A DNA stretch of 43,255 nucleotides from Burkholderia sp. 4M9327F10 (GCF_005503145.1 NZ_SCNV01000066.1:1-43255), one strand, 5' to 3'; numbered from the stretch's first letter, positions 1 through 9,267 are shown. A program made the numbers and translations. The notes: generated by a model from the sequence alone, not told the origin.

Positions 1-169
1 ATCTCCCGCTCTCCGCTCTCCCCCCTCCCTCGCCCTCACCGCGACGCACCTTCCACTCGCAGAATCCGGCCCCGCGCGCAGCGTCCGTTCGCGCCCCGGA
101 ATACAATCATTCATGTGAGTAGTCCCGATCCGGGTCGACCACAAGTGGCGACCCAACCATGGAGGGTCG

Positions 170-2974
170 ATGCGTTCACAAGAAAAATCCCCCGCGCGGT
201 TCAGACGAATCGCGATCGCGGCGGTCGTGGTAATCATCGCTGTCCTGACTGTTGCGGGACGCATCAGCGGCGTCGTAGTCGATGGGCTGTGGTTTGCATC
301 CATCGGCTATGCGAACGTTTTCTGGACCGTCCTTTCCACCCAGGTGTTCCTCTTTGCCGCGGTGTTTGCCGCATCGGCGGCGCTCATTGCCGTCTCCGGA
401 TTCGTCGCGCACCGTTATGCGACGCCGCCAGGCAGCTGGCAAGTCGAAGCAGCTGAATCGCCGGGCCCGCCGGACCTCATCAACGCACTGACCGGGCAAC
501 TTGCGCCGCGCATTCCCTGGCGCGCCAGCATCGCTGCAGGCGCACTCGTTCTGGGGTTCCTGATCGCCGCCGGAGAGACCTCCAATTGGGACATGGTGCT
601 GCGCTACCTGCATCAGGTGCCGTTCGGCCAGCGCGATCCTGTCTTCGGCAAGGACATCGGCTTTTACCTGTTCTCGCTGCCTGCCTGTCTCGCGCTCAAG
701 AACTGGCTATGGCAGGTGCTTTTCTGCAGCACGATCCTCGCCGCCGCGGTCTACGGCATACGCGGCGACCTCACCTTCGAGCGCTTGCCGCGCGGACTCT
801 CGCGCGCAGCCGCGGCGCATGCGTGCGCGCTGCTCGGCCTGTTCTTCGTCGTGAAGGCATGGTCGTACACGCTCGAGCGCTTTCTGCTCCTGTACGGCGA
901 CAACGGCGTCGTGGTTGGAGCGAGCTATACCGACATCCACGTCGAGCTGCCGGTGCTATGGGTGCTCGCGGGACTCGCCGCCGTTGCAGCGCTCGCGTCA
1001 TGGTTCAACATGCGCCGGCCTGGCTACCGGATTCCGGCCGCCTCGGCGCTGCTGGTATTCGGCGGCTCGTTCCTGCTGGCCGGCATCTACCCTGCGCTGT
1101 TCCAGCGTCTCTATGTCAAGCCGAGCGAACTGCAACTGGAGACGCCTTATATCCGGCACAACATCGCGCTGACGCGAAGTGCCTACGGTCTCGCGCAGAT
1201 TGCGGTCAAGCCGTTTCCGGCCGAGCAGGGATTGAACCTCGCCTCGCTCGACGCCAATCGCGCAACCGTCGACAACATCCGTTTGTGGGATGTGCAGCCG
1301 CTGATGGATACCTACGCGCAGTTGCAGGAGATCAGGACTTACTACAAGTTCCTCTCCGTGGACATCGACCGCTACCGCCTCGACAGCGGTTACCGGCAGG
1401 TGATGCTCTCGGCGCGTGAACTCGATTCCTCGATGCTGCCGGCCAACGCCCAGACCTGGGTGAACCTGCATCTGCTCTTCACGCACGGCAGCGGCGTGGT
1501 CATGTCGCCGGTCACGGAAAAATCGGCCGAAGGCTTGCCCTCCTTCTACCTGCAGGATATTCCGCCCGCTGCAAGCGGCGGCCCTGCGATTCGCGAGCCG
1601 CGCCTCTACTTCGGCGAAGGCGGTGATGGCTATGTCATCGTCAAGGGCAACGTGCCCGAATTCGACTATCCGAAGGGCAAGGACAACGTGTATACCACCT
1701 ACAGCGGACGCGACGGCATCGCCATTGGCAGCACCGCGCGCCGCAGTCTGTTCGCCTGGCAGTTCGACGACCCGAACATCCTGCTGACCGGCTACATCAC
1801 GAGCGGCAGCCGGATTCTGCTGCACCGGAACATTCAGGACCGGGTGCGCATGATCGCGCCATTCCTCACGCTCGATCACGACCCTTATGTGGTGGTGAGC
1901 AACGGCCGCCTGTTCTGGATGCAGGACGCCTATACGACCAGCCGCTGGTTCCCCTACGCCCAACCCGCCACCGACGGCGGCGCGAACTATATCCGCAACT
2001 CGGTCAAGGTGGTGATCGACGCCTACAACGGCACAGTGGACCTCTATGTCAGCGATCCGGGCGACCCGGTCGTGCAGACCTATCAGCGTATCTTCCCGGG
2101 TCTGTTCAAACCGCTGGCGGCCATGCCGCAGGATCTGCAGCAGCATATCCGCTACCCCGAGGACCTGTTTCTGATCCAGGCGCAGCTTTATCGCGCGTAC
2201 CACATGGATGCGCCGGAAGTCTTCTACAACCGCGAAGACCTCTGGCAGTTTCCACGGGAGCTGGTCGGCATCGATGGCGGCAGCAGCCCCGGCACGCCGA
2301 TGGCGCCGTACTACACGATCATGCGGCTGCCCGGCGAGCCGCACGAGGAGTTCGTCCTGATGCTGCCCATGGTGCCGAGCCAGCGCGACAACATGATCGC
2401 GTGGCTGGCGGCGCGCTGTGACCCGCCCGAGTACGGCAAGCTGATTGTCTACACGTTCCCCAAGGACAAGCTGGTTTACGGGCCGTTCCAGATCGAGGCG
2501 CGCATTCAGCAGAACACGGAGATTTCGCAGCAGATCTCCCTGTGGAACCAGATGGGCTCCCGCGTGATTCGCGGCCATCTGCTGGTGGTGCCGATCGACA
2601 ATTCGCTCCTGTATGTCTCGCCGCTTTACCTGCGGGCGGAGTCGGGTCAGTTGCCCGAGCTGAAGCGCGTGATCGCGGCGTATGGCGACCGGGTGGTCAT
2701 GGACGAGACCCTGGGCGGCGCGCTGGCGGCGCTCTTCAACGGGAACACGCCGCTCGCCGCCGCGCCGGTGGGGACTGCAGGCACAGCGGACGCGCGTGCC
2801 CGCGACGCGCTGGCCCACTACGAGCGCGCCATCGAGCGGCTGAAGGCCGGCGACTGGAGCGGCTTCGGTGCGGAACTCGATGCGCTGCGGCCGCTTCTGG
2901 AGGCGCTGGGCGGCGGCCGCACTCAGGGACCGGCGCAGGGACAGGCTCAAGGACAAACCCCGGGACAAAAGTGA
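170..2974 (+). CDS. UPF0182 family membrane protein
   Basis: A 934-residue protein of the UPF0182 (COG1615) family, whose biochemical role is not established. The N-terminal third is hydrophobic, with about seven membrane segments (around residues 13-33, 55-78, 112-135, 163-183, 206-228, 255-275 and 285-306). A large soluble region follows, holding the family-typical stretches LWDVQPLMDTYAQLQEIRTY and DGGANYIRNSVKVVIDAYNG. The extreme C-terminus is a Gln/Gly-rich tail (GQAQGQ type) with low sequence complexity. The length matches the family. The ATG at 170 directly precedes the charged, Arg-rich N-terminus and first membrane helix; no longer reading frame is convincing. It is transcribed with the next small secreted protein, 136 bp downstream, but a shared transcript is not proven. 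Confidence 0.93.
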   Translation: MRSQEKSPARFRRIAIAAVVVIIAVLTVAGRISGVVVDGLWFASIGYANVFWTVLSTQVFLFAAVFAASAALIAVSGFVAHRYATPPGSWQVEAAESPGPPDLINALTGQLAPRIPWRASIAAGALVLGFLIAAGETSNWDMVLRYLHQVPFGQRDPVFGKDIGFYLFSLPACLALKNWLWQVLFCSTILAAAVYGIRGDLTFERLPRGLSRAAAAHACALLGLFFVVKAWSYTLERFLLLYGDNGVVVGASYTDIHVELPVLWVLAGLAAVAALASWFNMRRPGYRIPAASALLVFGGSFLLAGIYPALFQRLYVKPSELQLETPYIRHNIALTRSAYGLAQIAVKPFPAEQGLNLASLDANRATVDNIRLWDVQPLMDTYAQLQEIRTYYKFLSVDIDRYRLDSGYRQVMLSARELDSSMLPANAQTWVNLHLLFTHGSGVVMSPVTEKSAEGLPSFYLQDIPPAASGGPAIREPRLYFGEGGDGYVIVKGNVPEFDYPKGKDNVYTTYSGRDGIAIGSTARRSLFAWQFDDPNILLTGYITSGSRILLHRNIQDRVRMIAPFLTLDHDPYVVVSNGRLFWMQDAYTTSRWFPYAQPATDGGANYIRNSVKVVIDAYNGTVDLYVSDPGDPVVQTYQRIFPGLFKPLAAMPQDLQQHIRYPEDLFLIQAQLYRAYHMDAPEVFYNREDLWQFPRELVGIDGGSSPGTPMAPYYTIMRLPGEPHEEFVLMLPMVPSQRDNMIAWLAARCDPPEYGKLIVYTFPKDKLVYGPFQIEARIQQNTEISQQISLWNQMGSRVIRGHLLVVPIDNSLLYVSPLYLRAESGQLPELKRVIAAYGDRVVMDETLGGALAALFNGNTPLAAAPVGTAGTADARARDALAHYERAIERLKAGDWSGFGAELDALRPLLEALGGGRTQGPAQGQAQGQTPGQK

Positions 2975-3110
2975 GACCCGCGCAGCACCGGCCTGCGGCG
3001 TTGAATGCCGGTTTCGCCCGCTTGCCGGTAAACTACCGCCTTTCGTTTTGCGCTTCCGCACCGGCCAGGCCCTGCGGAGCGCCGCTCTTCCAACGACAGG
3101 ATCAGGTCAC

Positions 3111-3440
3111 ATGAAGCGAGTAGTCGTATCAGCAGCGTTGGCGGTGTGCCTCGCGCAACCGGCCGCACAGGCGGTAGCGCAGACCGTCAGCGACCAGTGT
3201 TTTGCGCTTGGCGATATTGCCGGCCAGGTGGCCTCGTGGCGCATGCACAAGAAGACCAAGGCCCAGGCGCTGACCCAGGCGGCAACCTACTACAAGGACG
3301 ACTCCGACCGCCAGGCGGTCGACGCGATCATCGAGCGCATTTACGGCCCTGAGGGCCAGACGCTGACGCCGGATCAGGCCAGCATGATCGTCACCGCCGA
3401 CTGCGCCAACCGGCACAAGGGCGCCGCCTCCGCGCCGTAG
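3111..3440 (+). CDS. small secreted hypothetical protein
   Basis: A 109-residue protein with a clear Sec signal peptide (MKRVVVSAALAVCLAQPAAQ, cleavage likely after the AQAVAQ region near residue 24). The mature part is about 85 residues and contains two cysteines, one near its start (DQC) and one near its end (TADC), which could form a disulphide in the periplasm. A longer in-frame reading exists upstream, but the signal peptide at 3111 and the AGGATCAGG stretch just before it decide this start. I do not recognise a named domain. It sits between UPF0182 and an aldehyde dehydrogenase, and context gives no function. Confidence 0.8.
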   Translation: MKRVVVSAALAVCLAQPAAQAVAQTVSDQCFALGDIAGQVASWRMHKKTKAQALTQAATYYKDDSDRQAVDAIIERIYGPEGQTLTPDQASMIVTADCANRHKGAASAP

Positions 3441-3663
3441 CCAACGGCGGGCCATAGCCGGCGGCGGGCCGTGCTTAGCCGGCGACTTCGGCCCGCCCGG
3501 CGCCCGGCCGCCGCCGCACCGCCGCCAGATCCGCCGTCATCCCTCCCCGCTTCCCGCGCCGCCTGTGAGACCGCGCGCAATCGGCTAAGATGGCTGTCTC
3601 AGCAGCCCACCCGGCCGCCCGCAGTTTCGCGGCCGCTCGCCCCAACCGTCAGAGGAACCCAGC

Positions 3664-5109
3664 ATGGCCACATCGAGCTATACCGATACCCGTCTCCTGA
3701 TCAACAACGAGTGGTGCGACGCCGCCAGCGGCAAGACCCTCGAAGTCCTCAACCCGGCCACCGGCAAGCCGATCGGCAAGGTGGCCCACGCCGGCATCGC
3801 CGATCTGGATCGCGCCCTCGCCGCGGCACAAAAGGGCTTCGAAGCCTGGCGCAAGATTCCCGCCGCCGAGCGCGCCACCACCATGCGCAAAGCCGCCGCG
3901 CTGGTGCGCGAGCGCGCCTCGGACATCGCCCGCCTGATGACCCAGGAGCAAGGCAAGCCGTTCGCCGAAGCGCGCGTTGAAATGCTGTCGGCCGCCGACA
4001 TCATCGAATGGTTCGCAGACGAAGGCCGCCGCGTCTACGGGCGAGTGGTGCCGTCGCGCAACCTGGCTGCCCAGCAACTGGTGCTGAAAGAGCCGATCGG
4101 CCCGGTCGCCGCCTTCACGCCGTGGAACTTCCCGGTCAACCAGGTGGTGCGCAAGCTGAGCGCCGCACTCGCGAGCGGCTGCTCGTTCCTCGTCAAGGCG
4201 CCGGAAGAAACCCCGGCATCGCCTGCCGCGCTGCTGCAGGCCTTTGTCGAAGCCGGCGTGCCGGCCGGCACCGTGGGTCTCGTGTTCGGCGACCCGGCCG
4301 AAATTTCCAGCTACCTGATTCCGCACCCGGTCATCCGCAAGGTCACCTTCACCGGCTCGACGCCGGTCGGCAAGCAGCTCGCCGCGCTGGCCGGCACGCA
4401 CATGAAGCGCGCCACCATGGAGCTGGGCGGCCACGCGCCGGTGATCGTCGCGGCGGACGCGGACGTCGCGCTCGCCGTCAAGGCGGCCGGCGGCGCCAAG
4501 TTCCGCAACGCGGGCCAGGTGTGCATTTCGCCGACGCGCTTTCTCGTGCATAACAGCATCCGCGAAGAGTTCTCGCAGGCGCTCGTCAAGCACGCCGAGA
4601 GCCTCAAGCTCGGCGACGGTCTCGCCGAAGGCACCACACTCGGGCCGCTCGCCAATGCGCGGCGTCTGACGGCCATGGCCAAGGTGCTCGACGACGCCCG
4701 CGCCACCGGCGCGACGGTCGCAACCGGCGGCGAGCGGGTCGGCACAGAGGGCAACTTCTTTGCGCCGACCGTGCTGACCAACGTGTCGCTCGAAGCCGAT
4801 GTGTTCAACAACGAACCGTTCGGTCCGGTCGCGGCGATTCGCGGCTTCGACTCGCTCGAAGACGCGATCGCCGAAGCCAATCGCCTGCCGTACGGTCTGG
4901 CCGGCTACGCATTCACGAAGTCGTTCGCCAACGTGCATCTGCTGTCGCAGCATCTTGAAGTCGGCATGCTGTGGATCAACCAGCCGGCCACGCCGACGCC
5001 GGAAATGCCGTTTGGCGGCGTCAAGGATTCGGGCTACGGCTCAGAAGGCGGCCCGGAAGCCATGGAAGCGTATCTGGTGACCAAGTCCGTGACGGTCATG
5101 TCGTCCTAA
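3664..5109 (+). CDS. NAD(P)-dependent aldehyde dehydrogenase, succinate-semialdehyde dehydrogenase-like
   Basis: A 481-residue member of the aldehyde dehydrogenase superfamily. The catalytic set is complete: Asn in FTPWNFP (about residue 155), general-base Glu in MELGGHAP (about 253) and nucleophilic Cys in NAGQVCISPTR (287). The cofactor-binding FTGSTPVGK stretch is at about 229-237, and the C-terminal PFGGVKDSGYGSEGG is family-typical. Sequence style is closest to NAD-dependent succinate-semialdehyde dehydrogenases, which oxidise the semialdehyde to succinate in GABA breakdown, but substrate cannot be fixed by eye. The gene is monocistronic: 223 bp separate it from the preceding gene and an intrinsic terminator follows. 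No GABA transaminase is adjacent. Confidence 0.92.
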   Translation: MATSSYTDTRLLINNEWCDAASGKTLEVLNPATGKPIGKVAHAGIADLDRALAAAQKGFEAWRKIPAAERATTMRKAAALVRERASDIARLMTQEQGKPFAEARVEMLSAADIIEWFADEGRRVYGRVVPSRNLAAQQLVLKEPIGPVAAFTPWNFPVNQVVRKLSAALASGCSFLVKAPEETPASPAALLQAFVEAGVPAGTVGLVFGDPAEISSYLIPHPVIRKVTFTGSTPVGKQLAALAGTHMKRATMELGGHAPVIVAADADVALAVKAAGGAKFRNAGQVCISPTRFLVHNSIREEFSQALVKHAESLKLGDGLAEGTTLGPLANARRLTAMAKVLDDARATGATVATGGERVGTEGNFFAPTVLTNVSLEADVFNNEPFGPVAAIRGFDSLEDAIAEANRLPYGLAGYAFTKSFANVHLLSQHLEVGMLWINQPATPTPEMPFGGVKDSGYGSEGGPEAMEAYLVTKSVTVMSS

Positions 5110-5162
5110 GCCAGTCCACGCACCGGCACTCGCTCGCGCAGCGTCAGGCGCGGCGAATCCAG

Positions 5163-5189
5163 GCGGCCCCGCAAGGGGCCGCTTTTTTT
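5163..5189 (+). terminator. intrinsic terminator after aldehyde dehydrogenase
   Basis: A perfect 8-bp GC stem (GCGGCCCC / GGGGCCGC) closed by a GCAA tetraloop and followed by seven T residues. It lies 53 bp after the stop of the aldehyde dehydrogenase gene and is a textbook factor-independent terminator on the plus strand. Confidence 0.92.
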
Positions 5190-5210
5190 ATGGCTGCGGC
5201 GTGCGTTAAA

Positions 5211-5240
5211 CGTGAAGCGGCGTGAAGCGACGTGAACCGT
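5211..5240 (+). repeat. three 10-bp direct repeats (CGTGAANCGN)
   Basis: CGTGAAGCGG, CGTGAAGCGA and CGTGAACCGT follow each other without gaps, so the shared CGTGAA core recurs once per helical turn on one DNA face. This could be a regulator binding site; it could also be chance in a GC-rich spacer. Confidence 0.5.
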
Positions 5241-5609
5241 CAAATGTTAAGTGTTAAATGTCAGACGCCGGAACGTCTGCGCTTCGCCGGTGATTTTTTG
5301 AAAGGTTCCCCCAACGATTACGGCTCAAGATATTCGTCGCCGCAGCCGTTATGCATATGAGAGGCGCGCTCGCGCGTTTTTAGCGAAATGCAGTCTGGCC
5401 GGGTGCAGATCGCGACAACGCCGGGCGTGCGCACTAACCTTCGCAAACCGCGAACAACCGATCAATCCTCGCCAGCAGGCCTGTCTGATGTGCCGCGTCC
5501 AGCAGGACGATGAAGGACCTGGCAGCGAAGACATGCAATTGCTCGAATTCGAGCGCATGATGCTGAGCGATGTTGATCTTCTGTACACGCTTGCAAAAGG
5601 AACAACTAC

Positions 5610-6788
5610 ATGCGCTGGGGCCTCCCGTTCCTCTGGCGACGAACGCCGCAACCCGTTAGGACACCGGCGAATCCGTTCTGCCGTACCCATTGCGCATACG
5701 ATGTGCGAAGACCGTTGCAACAGCTTTCCGCGCTTGCTTTGCTTGCGTGCACGTCGCTGTCCTCATTGGTGTTTCTGGCGCTTTTGTCGCTATTTCCGGC
5801 CGCGCCCGCGGTAGCCAGCGAAAGCGTCCTGCGTGTGCTGGCCTGGCCCGGCTACGCCGACGGCGACGTGGTGAAAGCGTTCGAAGCGCGCTTTCATGCC
5901 ACGGTGGAAGTGACGCTGGTCGATTCCGACGAAGCGCTCTGGGACAAGATGCATGCGGGCGCCGCTCCGCAGTACGACGTGCTCGCCGCCAACACCGCCG
6001 AAATCCAGCGCTATCGGCACGAACACATGCTGGCGCCGCTCGACCTCAAACAGTTGCCCAACACGCGGCGGCAACTGCCGCGCTTTCAGGCGCGCACCTC
6101 GATCGACGGCCTCACCGGAGAAGGCAAGGTCTACGCGATCCCGTTCACGTATTCGTCCATGGGGCTGATCTACGATCGCAAGCAGATCGCGGTGGCGCCG
6201 CGTTCGATGGCGGAGCTATGGAATCCGCGCTATCGCGGCAAGGTGCTCGACTTCAACAGCGCGCAGCACAACTTCTCGTTCACGGCGCTGGCACTCGGCT
6301 ATCCCGATCCGTTTCAGTTAAGCCCTGCGCAAACCCGTGAGATTGCGCTCAAGCTGATCGATCTGCGGCGCAATCTGCTCACCTACTACAACCTGCCTGA
6401 AGAGGCGACGGCGTTCTTTATCCATCACAAGGCCGCGCTGATGTTCGGCAACTACGGCACCCAGCAGCTCGCGCAGTTGCGCCGCGCCGGCGCGGACGTG
6501 GGCTACGTGATTCCCGACGAAGGCGCGCTTGCCTGGCTCGACTGCTGGGCAATGACGAGCACAGCCGCCAACCCGCCGCTGGCGCTCGCATGGATCAACT
6601 ACATGCTCGAGCCGGACGTCAGCGCCCTGCTGACGCAGCGCCAGGGCCTCGCCAATACGCTGAGCCCGTCGCCGGAGAGCAATCTCGACGCGCACCTGAT
6701 CTGGATCCGCCCGGTGGACAACATTCAGCGGCGCGAAGCGTTATGGAGCAAGATCGTTTCGGGAGACCGGCCGGAGACCTTCAAATGA
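5610..6788 (+). CDS. PotD-like periplasmic solute-binding protein
   Basis: A 392-residue extracellular solute-binding protein of the type-2 periplasmic binding fold, resembling the spermidine/putrescine binders PotD and PotF. The mature domain opens with VLRVLAWPGYADGDVVKAFE, the usual first strand and helix. An unusually long basic N-terminus (about 37 residues) precedes the hydrophobic signal segment (about 38-66), with cleavage near AVASES; AAAAGGA upstream of 5610 supports this ATG, but an internal start is possible. No ABC permease or ATPase is nearby. Instead the stop overlaps the start of a membrane diguanylate cyclase by four bases (ATGA), so the protein probably presents its ligand to that sensor rather than to a transporter. 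The ligand is unknown; a polyamine is a reasonable guess. Confidence 0.85.
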   Translation: MRWGLPFLWRRTPQPVRTPANPFCRTHCAYDVRRPLQQLSALALLACTSLSSLVFLALLSLFPAAPAVASESVLRVLAWPGYADGDVVKAFEARFHATVEVTLVDSDEALWDKMHAGAAPQYDVLAANTAEIQRYRHEHMLAPLDLKQLPNTRRQLPRFQARTSIDGLTGEGKVYAIPFTYSSMGLIYDRKQIAVAPRSMAELWNPRYRGKVLDFNSAQHNFSFTALALGYPDPFQLSPAQTREIALKLIDLRRNLLTYYNLPEEATAFFIHHKAALMFGNYGTQQLAQLRRAGADVGYVIPDEGALAWLDCWAMTSTAANPPLALAWINYMLEPDVSALLTQRQGLANTLSPSPESNLDAHLIWIRPVDNIQRREALWSKIVSGDRPETFK

Positions 6789-8605
6789 TGCGTCCGGGCC
6801 TGACCTTCAAGCTCTCGGTCCTGCTTGCCTGCATTGGCGTGGTCGCCTCCGGCGCGACCGGCTACTACGCGTACCGCGCCAACCGCACGATGCTCGTGAG
6901 CGAAGCCGAGCAGAACCTGCTGACCTCGACTGAGCTGCTGGGCCAGCGCTTTTCGGTGTCGATCGACGACGTGGCCGCGGACGCGCAGGTGCTCGCCACG
7001 CTGCCGTCGGCCGCCCGGGTCACGCAATTCGACGACGGCACCGGCGCCGACCCCGCACGCGAGCGGCTCGCGAAGGTGTTCAGCAGCTTCATGGCGAATC
7101 ACCCCGAGTATCTGCAAATCCGTCTGATCACGCGTCAGCACTATGGGCTGGAGCTGATCCGCTTCGACCGCGACGGCCAAAGCGCGGTGCGCGTCGAGAC
7201 GAGCCGCCTGCAGGAAAAAGGTCAGTTTGCCTACGTATTCGATACGCTCGCGCTGCCGCCGCACGGCATTTATATTTCGCCGATCGCAGTCAATCACGAG
7301 CATGGCGCGCATTCCGCCGAGGGCAAGCCCACGCTGCGGCTCGGCACGCCGGTGGTGGCGGACAACGGCAGCATGGTCGGCGTCGTGGTGATCGACGTCG
7401 ACCTCGCGGCCATGCTCAAGCTGTTGCAGGTGGACCTGCCGCGCGACTATCAGGTCTATCTCGCCAACGAGTGGGGCGACTTCCTGATTCATCCCGACGC
7501 TTCACAGACCTTTGGTTTCGACCACGGCCGGCGCGTTTTCATGCAGGACAGTTTTCCGGCGACGCGGCCCCTGTTCGAGCAATCGAAGAGCGATGTGCTG
7601 ATGAACGGCCTGGTGCGCCCGCAGCAGGCGGCGGGCCACGTGCTTGCCTTTATCCGCCGGCCGTTCGGCGCGCTCGACGGCAACCGCTTCATCGTGCTTG
7701 GCCTCGCCAAGCCGCTTGACGAGGTACTGGCCGGCGCGAACCAGCTCGGCGAGCGGATTATCCGCATGGTGCTGGTGTCGAGCGTCTTGGCCTTCCTGCT
7801 CGCCATCCTGTTTGCACGCGCGCTGACCCAGCCGCTGCAGATGCTCGCACACGCCGCCACCTATTTCTTCGCAGACCATACGATGGGCGCGCTGCCGCTC
7901 AAACGCACCGACGAGATCGGCGTGCTGGCGCGCTGCTTCGACCGGATGCGCCGCGAGATCCGCTCGCAGCTCGACGCCCTGCACAGCAAGCAGCACGAAC
8001 TCGTGCATCTCGCCAGCCACGATGCGCTCACCGGCCTGCCTAACCGCATGCTGTTTATCCAGAAGCTGGAGACGGCGATTCACGAGGCCGCCGCGAGCGG
8101 CGAGCGGCTTGCCGTGCTGTTCGTCGACCTCGACCGTTTCAAGCAGATCAACGACCAGTTCGGCCATGCGGTCGGCGACCAGGTGCTCGCCAGCGTGGCA
8201 CGGCGCCTGCAACTGGTGCTCTCGGAGCGCGATACGGTCGCGCGGCTCGGCGGCGACGAGTTCATCGTGCTGATTCGCGGCGCAGCCTCGACCGGCGCGG
8301 CGCCGGGCATCGCCGCCGGCATCGTCGATTCGTTGAACGAGGTGCTGTTGATCGACGAACAACCGATGGTGGTCGGCGCGAGTATCGGCATCAGCGAGTA
8401 TCCCGCCGACGGCGCTTCGGCCGAGATGCTGCTGCTTAACGCCGATGCCGCCATGTATGCCGCCAAATCGGGCGAGCACGTCGCGTGGCTGCGCTACCAG
8501 GATCTGCTCGAGGCGCGCCGCCGCAAGGCCTCCGGCGCGACTGCGAACGACCCGGATGGCGACGGGATGGCGCCCGACTCGGATAACCTGGACGCCGTCC
8601 TGTAA
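6785..8605 (+). CDS. membrane diguanylate cyclase (Cache-HAMP-GGDEF)
   Basis: A 606-residue inner-membrane protein. Order: first membrane helix (about 5-25), a periplasmic Cache-type sensor region of about 290 residues, a second membrane helix, a HAMP linker (RALTQPLQMLAHAA onward) and a GGDEF domain with the intact signature RLGGDEF (GGDEF at residues 489-493) and LDRFKQINDQFGHAVGDQ. It should make cyclic di-GMP from two GTP. The inhibitory RxxD I-site usually five residues before GGDEF reads SERD, so allosteric product inhibition is probably absent. There is no EAL domain. The start ATG at 6785 overlaps the stop of the upstream binding-protein gene (ATGA), which decides the start and implies translational coupling. 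Confidence 0.92.
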   Translation: MMRPGLTFKLSVLLACIGVVASGATGYYAYRANRTMLVSEAEQNLLTSTELLGQRFSVSIDDVAADAQVLATLPSAARVTQFDDGTGADPARERLAKVFSSFMANHPEYLQIRLITRQHYGLELIRFDRDGQSAVRVETSRLQEKGQFAYVFDTLALPPHGIYISPIAVNHEHGAHSAEGKPTLRLGTPVVADNGSMVGVVVIDVDLAAMLKLLQVDLPRDYQVYLANEWGDFLIHPDASQTFGFDHGRRVFMQDSFPATRPLFEQSKSDVLMNGLVRPQQAAGHVLAFIRRPFGALDGNRFIVLGLAKPLDEVLAGANQLGERIIRMVLVSSVLAFLLAILFARALTQPLQMLAHAATYFFADHTMGALPLKRTDEIGVLARCFDRMRREIRSQLDALHSKQHELVHLASHDALTGLPNRMLFIQKLETAIHEAAASGERLAVLFVDLDRFKQINDQFGHAVGDQVLASVARRLQLVLSERDTVARLGGDEFIVLIRGAASTGAAPGIAAGIVDSLNEVLLIDEQPMVVGASIGISEYPADGASAEMLLLNADAAMYAAKSGEHVAWLRYQDLLEARRRKASGATANDPDGDGMAPDSDNLDAVL

Positions 8606-8657
8606 GGCAGGCCGCGCAAGCTTCGGATTGACGCCGATCTTGACGCGCGAGCCACTA

Positions 8658-8672
8658 TGAAGGTAACCTTCA
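8658..8672. promoter_or_regulatory. palindrome upstream of marR-type gene, likely operator
   Basis: A perfect inverted repeat, TGAAGGT-A-ACCTTCA, ending 25 bp before the MarR-family start codon. A related half (GGTTCCCTTCA) follows immediately. Symmetry, size and position match autoregulatory operators of MarR proteins; binding is inferred, not shown. Confidence 0.6.
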
Positions 8673-8697
8673 CAGGTTCCCTTCATATCCTGCGGAC

Positions 8698-9150
8698 ATG
8701 AACGAATCCCCCTCTGACCCCGAAGCCCTGCGCGCGCTGGCGCTGGCCGGGGATTTGCGCGTCGTCATTGGCCAGTTGAAGCGGCGCTTGCGCGAGCAGG
8801 CCCATCTGGGCGACCTCACCTGGTCGCAGATCCGCGTGCTCTCGCGCCTGGATAGCGAGGGACCGGCCACCGTGACCGCCCTCGCCCGCGCCGAGGGCAT
8901 GCGCCCGCAATCGATGGGCGAAACGGTCTCTGCCCTGAAAGCGGCCGGCTTCGTGAGCGGCGCACCCGATCCCGACGACGGGCGGCAAACCGTGCTGTCG
9001 CTCACGCCGGCTTGCGCGGAAGCCATCAAGAATGGCCGCGCCGCGCACGAAGACTGGCTGTTCCGCTCCATCCGCACCAGGCTCGCCGCTGCGGAACAGG
9101 CCCAACTGGCAAGCGCTGTCGAACTGCTCAAACGCCTCGTCGAAACCTGA
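8698..9150 (+). CDS. MarR-family transcriptional regulator
   Basis: A 150-residue winged-helix protein of MarR type. The core LTWSQIRVLSRLDSEGPATV and ALARAEGMRPQSMGETVSAL corresponds to the recognition helix region, followed by the wing DPDDGRQTVLSLT with the usual D-x-R arrangement. Proteins of this family form dimers that repress nearby genes until a small ligand binds. A 15-bp palindrome lies just upstream, and the downstream genes encode an isochorismatase-like hydrolase and an MFS exporter, the common arrangement for a MarR-controlled efflux or detoxification cluster. It is 117 bp from the hydrolase gene. Confidence 0.9.
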   Translation: MNESPSDPEALRALALAGDLRVVIGQLKRRLREQAHLGDLTWSQIRVLSRLDSEGPATVTALARAEGMRPQSMGETVSALKAAGFVSGAPDPDDGRQTVLSLTPACAEAIKNGRAAHEDWLFRSIRTRLAAAEQAQLASAVELLKRLVET

Positions 9151-9267
9151 TCCCTGCTGCCGCGCGCAAGGACCCCAGGCACCGCGCGCCAGCCGCCATT
9201 CGAACCCCGCCGCAGGTGGCGCCACACCGGCGCCGCCGCTGCCCTCACCCCCACGAAGGAGCATTTC

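Larger units (their letters stand above)
5110..5609. other. 500-bp intergenic region with short direct repeats
   Basis: After the terminator at 5163-5189 there are three CGTGAA-NCGN direct repeats at exact 10-bp spacing (5211-5240) and an A/T-richer stretch with two TGTTAA copies (about 5245-5257). Several short open frames cross 5350-5720 on both strands; none has a convincing start site or recognisable protein. The promoter of the binding-protein/diguanylate cyclase pair is expected here, but I cannot place it with confidence. Confidence 0.5.

Noticed and set aside
998..3061. 687-residue minus-strand open frame opposite the UPF0182 gene
   Set aside because: Rich in Arg, His, Gln with no domain; a shadow of the real gene.
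3649..4953. 434-residue minus-strand frame opposite the aldehyde dehydrogenase
   Set aside because: Compositional shadow; the plus frame has complete catalytic motifs.
5349..5814. Short open frames in the 5.1-5.6 kb spacer
   Set aside because: No start sites of quality, no domain, overlapping frames on both strands.
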